Notes: a model not told the origin generated them from the sequence alone. A DNA stretch of 64,000 nucleotides from Neovahlkampfia damariscottae (GCA_016618085.1 JABLTG010000012.1:141748-205747), one strand, 5' to 3'; shown: positions 10,895 through 22,773, counted from the first letter of the stretch. Made by a program: numbers and translations.

Positions 10895-11974
10895 ATGTTT
10901 TTTTGGATAATTCTTTTTTGCTTTGTATTTTTAATTTTATATTTAAAATTCATCAAAGATCCAGAAATCAGTTTAGGTATAAAGGTATTGCATTATGTCA
11001 TGGTTTTTGTGTATCAAATTTCAGGAATGAAACCAAAAGCAAAATTTTCAAGAAACCTAATGAATACTATATTATTTATTCCACAACCTCATGTTTCAAA
11101 AGGTGTTCAATCTGTCGATTTGAATGTTCCTCACTTTGAAGAAAAATATAAATTTGTTAAAATTAGAATTTTTGAAGACTTGAGCATAAAACAAGAAAAC
11201 AAATCTGTATTTATTTTTATTCATGGAGGTCAAAAAAAAAAATAATCTAAACGTGATTTAGGTGGTTTTGTTATGGGATTTCATCGAAACTATGATGATT
11301 ATTGTAGAAAACTTGCAAGAAGAGGAATGATAGTTATTGCAATTATGTATCGTTTAGCTCCAGAACATCCATTTCCAGCTGCTGTTCATGATTGCTTTTC
11401 AGTTGCTCATTGGTTAGAAAAACAAAAAACAGTTAACACTTGTGAATCATTACAAAACGCTGATTTTAAAAAAATATGCATAGGTGGTGATTCTGCAGGT
11501 GGAAATTTAAGTGTTGTATTTTGTACTTATGTTAGAGACCAAAATTTAGATATCAAAATTTCAGCTCAAATAATTGCATACCCAGGATTCTTTTTTGAAA
11601 AAAATTTACCGTCAATAGAAAGAAAAGATAAAAGATATTTGCTCACAGAAGAAGTTGTTCAATTTTTTGTTGATTCATATGCAGGTGAAAATGAAAAAGA
11701 AAAAATTAAAGATTCACCACTTTTAAATCCAATGAATAATCCAAATGGAATGAATGATTTACCACCTGCTTTGGTATTTACAGTAGATATTGATCCTTTA
11801 CATGATGATGGTGTTGAATACGTGAAAGAATTAAAAAAATGTAATATTGAAGTAAAACATGTGGATTTTAAAGAAACAATACATGGTTTTTTAGTACTTC
11901 CTTGGGTAAATCAATACAAAAATGCGTTCAATGAAATTATGACATTTTTAAAAGATGATGTCAAGTTGATTTAA
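10895..11974 (+). CDS. Membrane-anchored alpha/beta hydrolase, HSL/AADAC type
   Basis: Two exons (intron 11229-11261, 33 nt) give 348 residues. Splicing rebuilds the oxyanion-hole motif HGGGF. The nucleophile elbow is GDSAGG. The acid lies in 'VDIDPLHDDG' and the histidine in 'IHGFL', so the triad is complete. The hormone-sensitive-lipase-like family cleaves carboxyl esters of small or neutral lipids. An N-terminal helix of about 20 hydrophobic residues right after the chosen start looks like a signal anchor, as in arylacetamide deacetylase. The substrate is unknown. Confidence 0.9.
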
Positions 11975-12005
11975 AAGAATCAAAAAATAATATCTTTTAA
12001 TATCC

Positions 12006-12248
12006 TCATCCTATGTCTTTCATTTTTAAAATTGGAATTTGTTTTTTATATCTGTGAATGATGAGGGATTTTTGATTTATTCTGAGAAGTCCCATAGTTG
12101 TTGATTGGTTAATTCTTTCATTTTCCCATAATATCCTGTGTTCTAAAATTGATTCTTTGAAAGGATATTCTTGGCTTTTCTGCTGTTTTGTATCAATTTT
12201 TGTTGTTTTGAACAATTCATCTAAAATGAAATTCAGAAGTGATATCAT
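12006..12248 (-). CDS. Possible small hypothetical protein
   Basis: An 80-codon frame on the strand opposite the hydrolase's 3' end, with protein-like composition ('ESILEHRILWENERINQ') but no family likeness and no clear CCAAT box close to its ATG. It could be an exon of a larger transcript or chance. Confidence 0.25.
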   Translation of the reverse strand: MISLLNFILDELFKTTKIDTKQQKSQEYPFKESILEHRILWENERINQSTTMGLLRINQKSLIIHRYKKQIPILKMKDIG

Positions 12249-12315
12249 ATGGAGAAAGTCACTTAAAATGAAATAAAACAACAAAATGCACCCAGATCAC
12301 TAAACTTTTATTATC

Positions 12316-13871
12316 TTATACTTTTTTCTTTTTTTGAAAAATACCATCACGTTGGTTTTGAAATTGTTCAATATGTTGCCAATGTTGTCTTACAGTGTCA
12401 ACAAATCCATCACAAATATAATATTTCAATCCAAACTCTTCAATAGTTTTCTTAATAATAGGTACTAAAATATTAGAAGAAAAAAAAATAACATACAAAG
12501 TTCTGGATAAAAATGAGGAGCTATTGAAGGCAACAAATGATGTGGTACTTGATAATTCAAATAACCTGAAATATAAGTCCAAAAAATAGAATCATGTGAA
12601 TAATCTGTTGCTGTTAATACTTGCATTTCAGCCCAATCCCTTGGAACTATAAAAAAGTTAAAACTAAAAATATCAAACTTGGTCTATCATGTGGCCATTC
12701 ACAAGATTCTGAAACATGAGTGATTTGAGAAAAGATTCCAAATAAATAACCAGATACAATTAATGAAATAGTGTACATTGCTAATGTTGTATAAACTCCT
12801 TGTCCTAAATATATTGGTAAAAAGATTCGATGAGTGAAATATAAAATTTTTGCTCCAAAGAAAAGTAAAGAAGTTTTGAGTCCACGATCATTAATTTTTA
12901 CATTTTCTTGACCTCCTCTGAAATAACTCAAAAAATCATCCAATTTCATTTCTGCTGTAACTAATCCATACCTAAAGAACAAATGAGTTAAAAAAAAAAT
13001 ATAAAATTTACATATATGGCTGTAACCAAGTTGGAAAGATAAAAATATCGTCAAATTGATATTTCAAATCATCATGTGGTTCATGTGGTGAGCATTTATA
13101 AACACTAATGTCAGGGTCTACTCCAGTGACATTAGTCCAGATATGATGTGCAAAAACATGACGATGTGTCCAAATGTAAGTTGAGTGTCCTGAAAATACA
13201 TCACCAAAGAGACCAAAATAATACCAAAGTGAACTATTATGTGAATATGATGAATGTGAAGCATCATGTAACAAATGCACCTAAGTTGAAAAAATAAAAA
13301 AAATTGGTGAGCAATTACCATGGAGAGATGATGAAAAATACCAGCAAAAATAGCAAATAAAGCTTTGTAGATGAGTGAAATACTTGAATACATGCTGAAA
13401 TAATATGAAAGAAATAAACCACCAATAATAAAGAAAGTGTTAAAAATAGTAAAAGTTGACATTTGACGAGTATCCTTTATGCCTTTATCTTTGAAATATT
13501 TTTCAACGTTTTCTCTTAATTCTTTATGAAATAATCAATATCAAAATTAATTTTACTTGTATAAAAACCTGTGTCAACAGTGTAAGCAGGAAATTTTTGT
13601 GTTGATAATTCTCCAACACAAGGTACTTTTTCTGTTCCTAAATAATTTTTTGATGATATTTTATGATATGATTCAAATAAATTTGTTATTTCTGAACCAG
13701 CTGCCCAATCTAATAAATACTCTCCACCTGGATGTATCTTTTTCCATTCAGTAATGTCATATACCTTTCCATATAAACTGACATAAGCTTTATTGATATT
13801 AATAGAATGATTTAATTACCATCATCTGGTTTATTATGTTTTTCAACCTCTTCCCAAGTAAATGACTTCAT
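12316..13871 (-). CDS. Cytochrome b5-fused front-end fatty acid desaturase
   Basis: Seven exons join exactly (introns 13788-13819, 13522-13556, 13281-13318, 12972-13011, 12647-12678, 12465-12496) into 448 residues. The N-terminal cytochrome b5 domain carries the haem motif HPGGE. The desaturase part has three histidine boxes: HDASH, H-x3-HH in 'HVFAHH', and Q-x2-HH in 'YQVPHH'. Q in the third box marks the delta-5/delta-6 front-end class, which introduces a double bond between an existing one and the carboxyl group of a long-chain acyl lipid in the ER membrane. Hydrophobic spans separate the boxes. Regiospecificity cannot be read from sequence alone. Confidence 0.92.
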
Positions 13872-13884
13872 GATTCTTTTTTGT

Positions 13885-13889
13885 ATTGG
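13885..13889 (-). promoter_or_regulatory. CCAAT box of the desaturase gene
   Basis: CCAAT on the gene strand 13 nt before the ATG. Another lies at 13901-13905. Confidence 0.5.
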
Positions 13890-13960
13890 AGCACAGAACG
13901 ATTGGTCAATGTTAATTCGGCATCCAATAAAATTTGGCTCCAAATCTAAATTTAATTTTT

Positions 13961-16373
13961 TTATTTTAAGATTGATTTTTTTAATTCTTCTAATTTTTGA
14001 AGCATCAATTCATACTCTTCAAATTTTTCATCTTTTCTTTGGTTTGAAATGTAACTAATTACATAGTTTTGACAAACTAAAATTTGTTCATAAATATCTT
14101 CATCTACTAACTTCTTTAAATGTTTAACCAAATTTTGAACATGTTTTCCAGAGGCATGGATGACAAAATTACCCTTAACAATGAACACATATTCACATAA
14201 TGATAGAAATAATTCAGATGAATTGGTTTCCTTTAAAATCTTTTCTTTTGTTTCATACTTTTTGTCCATCAATGCTTTCCTATTATGAAAGTAAAATTTA
14301 AATAATATTTTTTTTACTTTTCTTTTTTTTTATCAAGTGGTGAATAAAAATAATGTAAATCTTCTGAACATTTAGAAAGTTGTGTTAAAAAATTTGACAT
14401 TGAAGATCCATGTAAACAATTTTTGAGAGTATTCAATGGTTGAATGATGTTTTTTGGAAATTCTTTAAATATTTTCTTTTCTTCTAATTCATGATCAATA
14501 TGAAGAGTCAATGCTTGATCTTTTACCATATCATTGATTAATTCAGTACATTTTGATCTTAATAAAAATTTTTCTAATTCTATATTAAACTCATCTAAAA
14601 GAATAACAAATTCAATTTTGTTTTACCATCGTCTTTAAGGTATGAAATACCTTTATTGTAGACTTGAACTTCTAAAAATAATTTTGTAATGTTATCTCTT
14701 GCATCTTTGATTAATTTTTTTCTTTCTGATTCAAAACCAATTGAGATTTTATTCTTTTCTTCAACATAGATATCTTTGATTTTAGGGAGAAGATATTCAA
14801 CCATTTCTTCTTTCAATTCATCCTTTAAATGATTAATTTGAAATTCAATTTCTCACTTCATCCTATTTAAAAGTTTAATTTAAAATCAAATTTACTTGTT
14901 CATAGTCTAAATTCCATTTTCTAAATTTTTCAAGTAATAATTTCCAAATATCATTTGGTTTTGGTAAAATTAAATCAATTGGATCTTCTTCAATCACTTT
15001 TTCTTTTTTTTTATTTCTTTTCTTTTTCTTTTTTTTTTTATCATCTTCTTCATCACTTTCAATTTCTTTTTCTGGTTGAACTGTTGATTCATTAATCAAT
15101 TTTTTAACATTCTTTTTGGCTTCTTCTTTGAATTTATCTAAAAATTCATCTAATAACATGACAGGAATGAAATAAACTTCAACAAAAATTTGAACTTTAT
15201 CTTTGAATAATTTCATTGATGGACAACTTTCAATTAAATTTTTAACATCATTGTATTCAAATTGTAATGGTAAAACGTCCTTAAAAGTTTAAACATCATT
15301 TCATCATACCATATTCAAAATATTCATAGGAGTATTTTGTGAAATTGATTCTTCAATAACACCATCCAAAGAATCTCTTAATGAAGTAGTGACAGCAAAT
15401 TGATTTAACAAAATGATACCTTGACATTTTTGTGAAATATAATTCTTAGAAGACATTGAAGTATGTGTTAACCATTCTTCAACTTTTGAGTATTCAATAT
15501 AACCATTTAATTTGATATATTGAACAACAGCTTCTTGAACCGCTTGTTCATAAATTTTTGGAACATAAACATCTTTTGAGATAGAACCCAATAATTTCTT
15601 TTCTTTTAGCAATTCTTTCAATAATTGATCAAATAAAGCATCATGAAATTGTTCTCGAATTTCGGATAAAGAAACAGGACGAATGAAGGCACAAAGAGTT
15701 CCTCTTAAACGTGACTTTTCTCTTTGAATATAATTATTTGTGAAAAGTGTATCTTTGTCTAATCTTCCTTGAATGATAGATCCAGTATATTTTGTGATGA
15801 ATTTTTGAATGAAATCAGGTGGAAGTTGTAATGAATTTGTTAAACTTGAAATATGAAGAATACCAGATTCTTGAAGTGTTTCTTCAATTTCTTCACATAC
15901 TGATATTAAGTGCTTTCTATGATAATTTAAATTTTCTTTTTTTTTACTCAGTTATTAATTCAGTTCCAATAAGAATCAAGTCTGAATTTTCTTTCAACAT
16001 TTTTTCGGTAATTCTTTCTATATTACTAATATCAACATTTAAAAGTGGTGGGATGTCAGTTCTTCTAATTCTACCTCCTAGAAAATTTAAAAAAAAAATT
16101 GTCGTTTTTTTTTTACCTGAATATTCAATTTCTTGAAGTACTTCCCATTCTAATTGTTTCTCTGTCAAATATTCTTTACCATCAAGAGTAAAAATCAAAT
16201 TTTCAAGAAGTTTTTTCGACTTTAAATAAAAAACCAGTTCTATAACGTTTCTGTCAGAAAGTTTAACTGTATCCTTTTCCTCTTGTACATCTAAGAATTG
16301 TTGTCTTAAATCGTCCTAAAATTTTTTTAAAATTTTTTTTCTTCCAAACCAAAGAAATTTCTTCGTTGGTCAT
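13961..16373 (-). CDS. UFL1: UFM1-protein ligase UFL1
   Basis: Eight exons of about 725 codons (introns 16316-16349, 16078-16116, 15917-15947, 15280-15309, 14863-14895, 14595-14626, 14280-14317). The order of conserved blocks follows UFL1: an N-terminal winged-helix part with 'TLDGKEYLT', 'GGRIRRTDIPPLLNV' and 'CEEIEETLQESG', then 'FIRPVSLSEI', 'VFVP'-like 'VYVPKIYEQ', a Lys/Glu-rich central linker, and a helical C-terminus with 'VIHASGKHVQNLV'. UFL1 is the scaffold E3 that transfers UFM1 to ribosomal and ER targets together with DDRGK1. One extra base just after 14863 breaks the frame ('gatgaagtgag'). In an otherwise well-kept single gene this looks like a sequence error. The start is two codons into a short first exon of 24 nt. 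Confidence 0.88.
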
Positions 16374-16408
16374 TTTTTGATTTTTTGTTTGGTTCGAAAA
16401 TGGAAATG

Positions 16409-16413
16409 ATTGG
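16409..16413 (-). promoter_or_regulatory. Shared CCAAT box of a divergent gene pair
   Basis: ATTGGTT in the 64 bp between UFL1 and the kelch-BTB gene: 24 nt before one ATG and 35 nt before the other. Confidence 0.55.
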
Positions 16414-16437
16414 TTGAATTTCTTGTAACTGAAAAAG

Positions 16438-19020
16438 ATGTTAAAGTACTGGACAGAAACAAAACAAAAGGCATTAATAACATCCCATGTACCTTCAAAA
16501 AGAAGAAGACATTCCGCTGTTTTGTATGGTGACTTTTTGTATATTCTAGGAGGTTTTGATGGACAGAATTATTTGAGTGATTTTCACTGTTATAATTTTT
16601 ATACAAACGAGTGGTTACAGTTAGAATCAATAGATATACCATTATGTGGTCATACAGCTTCTGTATATAAAGATAAACTGTTTGAAAAACAAATTTTAAA
16701 TTAAAAAAATTTAAGTTACGTTTTTGGAGGCTACGATGGAAAGAATTATTTAGGATCGTTATATGAGTATGATTTCACTTTGAAAAAGTGGAATCTATTG
16801 TTAAAAGATGTCAAAAATTTAACAGATAGAGCTTTTCATTCTTCAGTTATTTATAAAGATAAAATGTACATTTTTGGAGGATATAATTTGGTAGAATTTT
16901 TTTTTTATTTTTTTTTTAATTGTTTTTGAATAGTTTGGTTGTAGAGATTCTTCAGTTTGGGAATTTAGCTTCAAACAAAAAATTTTTACAAAATTATTAC
17001 TTTCTGGTGAGAATCCACCACCTTATAAAAGAAGAAATCATACAGCTGTTGTATATAAAGATTCAATGTATATATTCGGAGGATTTTCTGATGTAAACAC
17101 AAAAACAAAATTCTGACCTTTTCCAGAAAGAGTATTTTAATGATTTTTTTCGATATGAATTTTTAACAAGAACTTGGACTGAAATTAAAAATCATTTTGG
17201 TGTAATACCAACACCAAGAGCAGTTCATACTGCTGTTGTTGAAAATCATTTGATGTATATTGTTGGAGGGTAAATATTCTTACTTCAATATTAAAAATTC
17301 TTTCTTTAGATACGCAGACGAAAAAAGGTCAAATAACATTTCAGTGTTCAATTTTATAACATATGAATGGATAAAGCTGACACCACTAAACAATGAAAAT
17401 AAAATCTTTCCACAAAGAGGAAGACACAGTACAACTATTAGAAAAGGGAAAATGTATATATTCGGTGGAACAACTGATTTAGGAGTAAATAATGAACTAA
17501 TAGAATTAGATATCACGAATGAATTGAAAGATGAAGGAATTTTAAAATGCTTGAACCAAATCAAACCAGATACTTGTATTGAAGTTTCAGAAAAAAAATT
17601 CTATGCACATTCTTTCATCTTATCACAGAGTTTTGTGATGGAATCTTTCTTAAAAGGTGTAATGAATGTTCATATCAGAAGAAAAAGAAATGTTGAAGTT
17701 TTGTCTTCGAATTTACCTTCAACCACTAGTTCAAATAATTTCAAAAAACATGTCAGAAATATTTCATCTATGAATGAAAATGATTTAAGTTCTAATTTAA
17801 CATCACCAAGATCAAGTACCACAAATCATTCAGATATGAAAGAATTTTCTATTCGAGATACATCACCGGAAATTTTTTTATTGGTTCTTCAATATTTATA
17901 TGGAAAGATCATCAATATCGACAAAATATCAACTTTAGTTGAATTATGTAGAGCTTCAGAATCTTATAAATTGAATAATTTAAGATCAATTTGTCTTCAA
18001 CAATTTCAAAAAATCATTAATGAACAAAATTATGACATATTTTATCAAATAGTTTCAAAAATTAAATTCACCACATTATTGAATTATTTAGATGTTTGGA
18101 AAGAAAAATTTTCAAAAATTGAAAATCATCAACAAAAAAATTTATATCAATTTATTGAATTATCAAATCCAGAACCATTATATAATATTGATTTGAAAAA
18201 GAAATTAGTTGAATTACATGAAACAAAAGAAAATTGTGATTTGATTATTATATCAAAAGATAAGGTTTCTATTGCTTGTCATTCATATATTTTATCTTCT
18301 ACTTCAGATTATTTTTTCAATTTATTTTTGTCCAATGATGAATCAACATTTCAAATTGAATTACAATCTGATATTTTAAGATATGTTTTTGAATTTTTAT
18401 ATACTAATTCAATTAATTTCCCTTCAAATATTATTCTTGAAAAATTGATTTTTTTATACCAAATTTCAGATACAGTTGTGAAATCAACTGAATTTAAAGA
18501 ATTCATGTTTTCTGTGATTGTAAAGAATTTAAGCTCAGAAACTATTTTAGATACGATAAAGTATTGCATGAAATATTTCATCAAAGATCGATTATATGAT
18601 TATTGTTTAATTTATATTGAAACAACAGGTAAATCTGTATTGACAAAATATTTGATTGAATCAACTTTGATGAAAAATGAATTACCATTTCATATTAGAG
18701 AACCTACAATTTCAAAACATAAAAAAATGTTGTCATTTTCAAATCACTTAGACCTTGGTGATGGTGAACTTGATGCTGATCTTTCAACAGATCGATCAGA
18801 TTCCTACATTGTTCAAAAAGAAAAACGTTCATTTAGGGTAATTTCCTTTTCTGGTGAATCTGAAGATACAAATAAAATTGAGGAATTAGAGTTAAAAATA
18901 CAATCACAGGAGCTGGTTATCCAACAACAATATGAAACTATTGATGCTTTGGTTGAGAAACAAAAACAAAATGAAAAATTATTGGATCAGATCATAGAGC
19001 ATCTTGCACAGAAAGAATAA
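16438..19020 (+). CDS. Kelch-BTB-BTB protein, LZTR1-like
   Basis: Five exons (introns 16680-16715, 16891-16933, 17093-17126, 17270-17309) give 809 residues. About six kelch blades come first, each with GG followed by aromatic and Trp ('ILGGFDGQNY', 'YVFGGYDGKNY', 'YIFGGFSD'). Two BTB/BACK modules follow ('CIEVSEKKFYAHSFILS' and 'CDLIIISKDKVSIACHSYIL'), the first split by a Ser-rich insert, then a C-terminal Gln/Glu-rich coiled coil. Kelch plus two BTB-BACK units is the layout of LZTR1, a cullin-3 adaptor that targets Ras-family GTPases. Function is inferred from architecture only. Confidence 0.85.
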
Positions 19021-19060
19021 ATAAATTGAATATATATTTTAAATTATCATTAAATTAACT

Positions 19061-19818
19061 TTATTTTTCAATTTGAGATTCCAAAATATCGGTTAAATTC
19101 TTAAGAGAATTTCCATCATTCTTTTTTTCACGAATTTTTTCTTGACAGTGAATGATTTATTTCACTTACTCAGATATACATCAGGTTTTGATATGATTGA
19201 AAATTCACTTGATATTTTTGAACATACTATTTGATAAGTATCTTCATCAGTTTTATGATAAAAATTTATCAAGAAAGAAAAATTGCCTTTCCAAGAAAAT
19301 CTGAAAAAATTTAGAATACAAATTGTTGTTTACGATTTTCTTTCTGTTGGCCACACTAAATTTACTTTTTTTTTTTTTTAATTCTGTTGTTTAGTCTTAC
19401 TTTCACAAGTACCGTTTTCTTCTTTTACAAAGTAATTTACAACAGGAATTTCGAGTTTTTTTTCCTTTTGAACAACTTCTACAAAATCTTCAGCACAATT
19501 ATTTACAATTCCTTTTGGTCTAACCAACTTTGAAAAATTTCAAAAACAATTTTTCAATACCTGAAGTTCTCCTGCAAATTTTGCATCTTTTCCGTAAAAA
19601 TTTACAAAATTTTCGTTTGGTTTTATCAAGAAATCGTAATGATGAGTTCTAAACAAAATATTAGAAGGTGATTCTTCTTGATTTTTTATTTTTCGACTAG
19701 AAACTGAGATTTTTAGGTCTGCATTGATATCTCTGGAATTTTCTGGTAAAGAAGTTTTCCATTGAAGATTAATTTCATGAAAATTTTGTTTTCCGTTTGG
19801 TGACGTTGTCTCTTTCAT
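19061..19818 (-). CDS. Hypothetical protein, five small exons
   Basis: Exons join in frame to 201 residues (introns 19528-19560, 19344-19400, 19301-19333, 19141-19169). One exon is only 10 nt long. The protein is beta-rich, with 'HYDFLIKPNENFVNFYGKD' and 'SWKGNFSFLINFYHKTDED', and a helical Lys/Glu tail. I do not recognise it. Repeated 'F.INFY' blocks hint at two related beta units. The start follows CCAAT boxes at 19838-19847. Confidence 0.6.
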
Positions 19819-19837
19819 TCCTCAAATTGATCTTTCA

Positions 19838-19847
19838 ATTGGCCAAT
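19838..19847. promoter_or_regulatory. Double CCAAT element (ATTGGCCAAT)
   Basis: A perfect palindrome of two back-to-back CCAAT boxes, 19 nt before the minus-strand start and about 146 nt before the plus-strand phosphatase start. Confidence 0.55.
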
Positions 19848-19993
19848 AAACATGAAGTAATTGTTGGAAATTGAGAACTCAAAATGATGAAATATGATCG
19901 AGAACGCTGTTTTTTTTGCTTTTATGGTTTTTTAACATTTGATTGGATCAATCAAATCACAGGTTTTCCTCATACTTCTAAAACAACAACACA

Positions 19994-20961
19994 ATGGATT
20001 TATTAGATTCATTAATTGAAGACGCAAAGAAAAAGAAATTAATATCAATATCAAATTTTAGGAAAATTAAAAGAAAGGTAGTTCAAAAACAAAACAAAAA
20101 CTAACACAGAAATAGTTCATTGAAATAGTATCAGAAGAAAGCAATTGCATACAAATACATGCACCAGCAAATATAGTAGGAAAATTATCTGGAAAATTTG
20201 ATGATTTAATGTCAGTTTTGAGTCTTAAGAACTTACCTAAAACTCAATATCTTTTTTTGGTAAATATTTTTCAATTAATTTTTTCAATAAAATAGGGAAA
20301 TTATGTGAACAAACACTATGATTCTGTTGAAGTGTTTACAATGCTCGTTCTTTGCAAAGTAAAATATCCCAAAAACGTGTTTCTTCTTCGTGGAAATCAT
20401 GAAGAAACAAAAATCGGCCAAGTGTATGGGTTTTATGATGAATGTTTCCGAAAGTACGGTGATTATTCATTTTTTAAAGATTCAATCGAAATATTTGACT
20501 ATTTGAGTCTTTGTGCTTTGGTGAATGGAAAACTATTTTGCGTGAACGGAGGATTGTCTCCTGACATAAAAACTATCGAAAAAATCAATACATTAGATAG
20601 AGTGAAGAATATGGGATATGAGGGACCGATTATTGATTTATTATGGAGTGATCCTGAAGAGGGATTGGATAATTGGGCTGTCAATCCAAGGGGTGCAGGT
20701 TTTTTATATGGTGAAAACGTAGTAAATAAATTCAATTGGATGAACAACTTGAAATTGATTTGTAGGAGTCATCAAATATCTATGGATGGGTATCATTATT
20801 CATTTCCAAATCAAAGTGTATTGACCATTTTCTCTTGTTCAAATTTTGGCTATAGATGCGGAAACAAAGCAAGTTATGTAAAATTTGACGAAAATCTGAG
20901 TGCACAGTTTGTTGTTTATTATAACAACGATTCCAGTGATACAAATGGCTTTCTCCTTTGA
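19994..20961 (+). CDS. PPP-family phosphatase-like protein, catalytic residues lost
   Basis: Three exons (introns 20078-20115, 20260-20295) give 297 residues, the length of PP2A/PP4/PP6 catalytic subunits. The fold is clear: 'MDLLDSLIEDAKKKK' at the N-terminus, LRGNHE, 'YDECFRKYG', 'DLLWSDP', 'RSHQISMDGY' and 'TIFSCSNFGYRCGNKAS'. Metal-binding motifs are not kept: GDxHG is 'GKLSG', GDxVDRG is 'GNYVNKH', and the HGG histidine is Asn in 'NGGLSP'. Two metals should therefore not bind normally, so the protein is probably a pseudophosphatase acting as scaffold or decoy. The C-terminal 'DYFL' tail of PP2A is replaced by 'TNGFLL'. An active relative elsewhere in the genome is likely. Confidence 0.85.
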
Positions 20962-20976
20962 AGATACAGAGCTCAC

Positions 20977-21775
20977 TTGTTGACCAGTAAAATTAATGGT
21001 TTTGATCAATTTTTGTCGATGATTTTTGTTAAGAGGTTTGGGTTAAAAGTAAGTTTGAGTGATAAAGTTAGTCCTGGTATGTTGTACCTGAACTGTTTAT
21101 TAAACATTTTAAAGAGACTAGCCGTTACAAATCAGTGGGTATTTATATTATTGATAAACAACGCTGGAATTATGTTCATTGAACAATTTTCCACACAAAA
21201 ACCAGAAAATTATTAAAAAAGTTTTGACATAAATGTTTTAGGAGTCTTAAATGGTACACATCTCGTTTTAGATGGTATGATTCAAAGAAAGAAAGGTACA
21301 ATCATCAATATTTCATCAGTTTCTAGAATAAAAGCATTCCCAAATCATAGTACATATTGTGGAACAAAAGCAGCTGTTTGTTTATTCACTGAAACTCTGA
21401 GACAAGAAGTTGCTTCCTCAGGAGTTAGAGTTTCCGTTGTTTGTCCAGTATGATTTTATTTCAATTTTAAAACAAAATTAGGGCATTGTAGACACAGACT
21501 TATTATCAATTAATCCAACACCTGTCATTGAAGGTTATAATTCATGGGTGAAAACTCTTGGAAAAGTTTTGGAATCAAAAGATGTTTCAGATTCTTGTTT
21601 ATTCATTTCCAACGCACCACAACATTCTTGTATTCGTGAAATTGTTCTTGCACCATCTGGACAATCGGTTGAAATAAATTTTTCGTTTTATTCCCAAAAT
21701 GGATGTTTTTGTTCGAATTTAGAAAAAAATAGTTTATTTCTCCCATCCTTGTTTTTGCCTTGTGGAATGGATTGA
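20977..21775 (+). pseudogene. Short-chain dehydrogenase remnant
   Basis: The C-terminal two thirds read as an SDR: 'LLINNAGIMF', 'DINVLGVLNGTHLVLDGMI', 'TIINISSVS', the active site 'STYCGTKAA', 'VSVVCPGIVDTDLL' across an intron (21448-21481), and 'IREIVLAPSGQ'. The nucleotide-binding TGxxxGIG segment is missing and a TAA at 21214 interrupts the frame. Its 3' end overlaps that of the VWA gene by about 40 bp. Probably a 5'-deleted relic. Confidence 0.65.
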
Positions 21776-22591
21776 TAAATTTACTACATTTTGATAATTT
21801 TGATGTTGCAAATCTTCAAGTTCTTCGGAAACATAAGTTGATAAATAGGAAGGTTTTCTCATTTTACATTCTTCCATTTTAATTTTATCATCACTCCAAC
21901 CATTTTTTTTTAATTTTTCTTTTTTTCTCATAATGTGACTTTCAGAGACTCCTTCTGAAAGCATTCTTGATTTTTCTTCTTGCACAACTTTCTCTGGTAA
22001 TTTAGCTTCTTGAACTAAAATAATTCTACTCCCTTCATCATAAATTTTCTTGAATTCTTCAATCATAATGTCAGTATCATTTTGAATTTTCATGAATGAA
22101 AAATCAATTTCCATTTTGATCATCTTTTCAAATAAATTTTCTGCAGTCAATCCATATTTATGATCGAGTTCTGCATAATTATCACTGTATCCTTTGGTGT
22201 GGTATTTATTTCCATGACAAGGAGCATCTGCGAAATGAATCAACATTTTAGCTTTGCTTGACCAATCTAGTTTTAAAGCTGCATCAATTCCTGAGAAAAC
22301 ATCTTCAGCTCCATCACCACCTCCAGTAGCTTGGATTTTTCCAACAAAGTTTTTGAAATCTTGATACTTTGTCGAGAATTGAAAAACTTCAAGAAGTTTT
22401 GAATCAGTATAATCCCTGTATGCAACCATAGCCAGTCTAATTTGTTGATTTGGGTTCTCTTTATTCATGTCATCAATAATTTGAAGAATATTCGCTTTAG
22501 TTTGCGTGATCCATGATCCCATTGATCCTGTTGCATCCATTAAAAAGCAGAGGTCAAGAGTTTCATCTTTTGTGTCTTGTTTTATTTTCAT
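21734..22591 (-). CDS. von Willebrand factor A domain protein
   Basis: A single exon of 285 residues. The A domain begins at once with the MIDAS motif in 'CFLMDATGSMGSW', then 'AYRDYTD', 'GGGDGAEDVFSGIDAAL' and 'HFADAPCHG'. This version is the cytosolic type seen in Dictyostelium alpha-kinase VwkA and relatives. Here no kinase domain follows: the C-terminus is a charged tail with 'SESHIMRKKEKLKKNGWSDD'. It could be a metal-dependent protein-binding module. No signal peptide is seen. Confidence 0.8.
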   Translation of the reverse strand: MKIKQDTKDETLDLCFLMDATGSMGSWITQTKANILQIIDDMNKENPNQQIRLAMVAYRDYTDSKLLEVFQFSTKYQDFKNFVGKIQATGGGDGAEDVFSGIDAALKLDWSSKAKMLIHFADAPCHGNKYHTKGYSDNYAELDHKYGLTAENLFEKMIKMEIDFSFMKIQNDTDIMIEEFKKIYDEGSRIILVQEAKLPEKVVQEEKSRMLSEGVSESHIMRKKEKLKKNGWSDDKIKMEECKMRKPSYLSTYVSEELEDLQHQNYQNVVNLSIHSTRQKQGWEK

Positions 22592-22773
22592 TTTGTTTTG
22601 TGATCAATAAGTTCAAGTTGCATTTATTTATAGTTCTAAAATCCAAAAATAATCAGCTAAAAATAATTTTCTTTTTCTAAATTTAGATCAAATATCAACA
22701 ATCGAAAAAAAAAGAATGGTGGTTGAATTATATTTGTGATTTATTTCTTAGGTTAAAAATGTGATTTATTTCT

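Noticed and set aside
20977-21216. Start of the short-chain dehydrogenase as an intact gene
   Set aside because: The TGxxxGIG segment is absent and a TAA precedes the core, so it was called a remnant.
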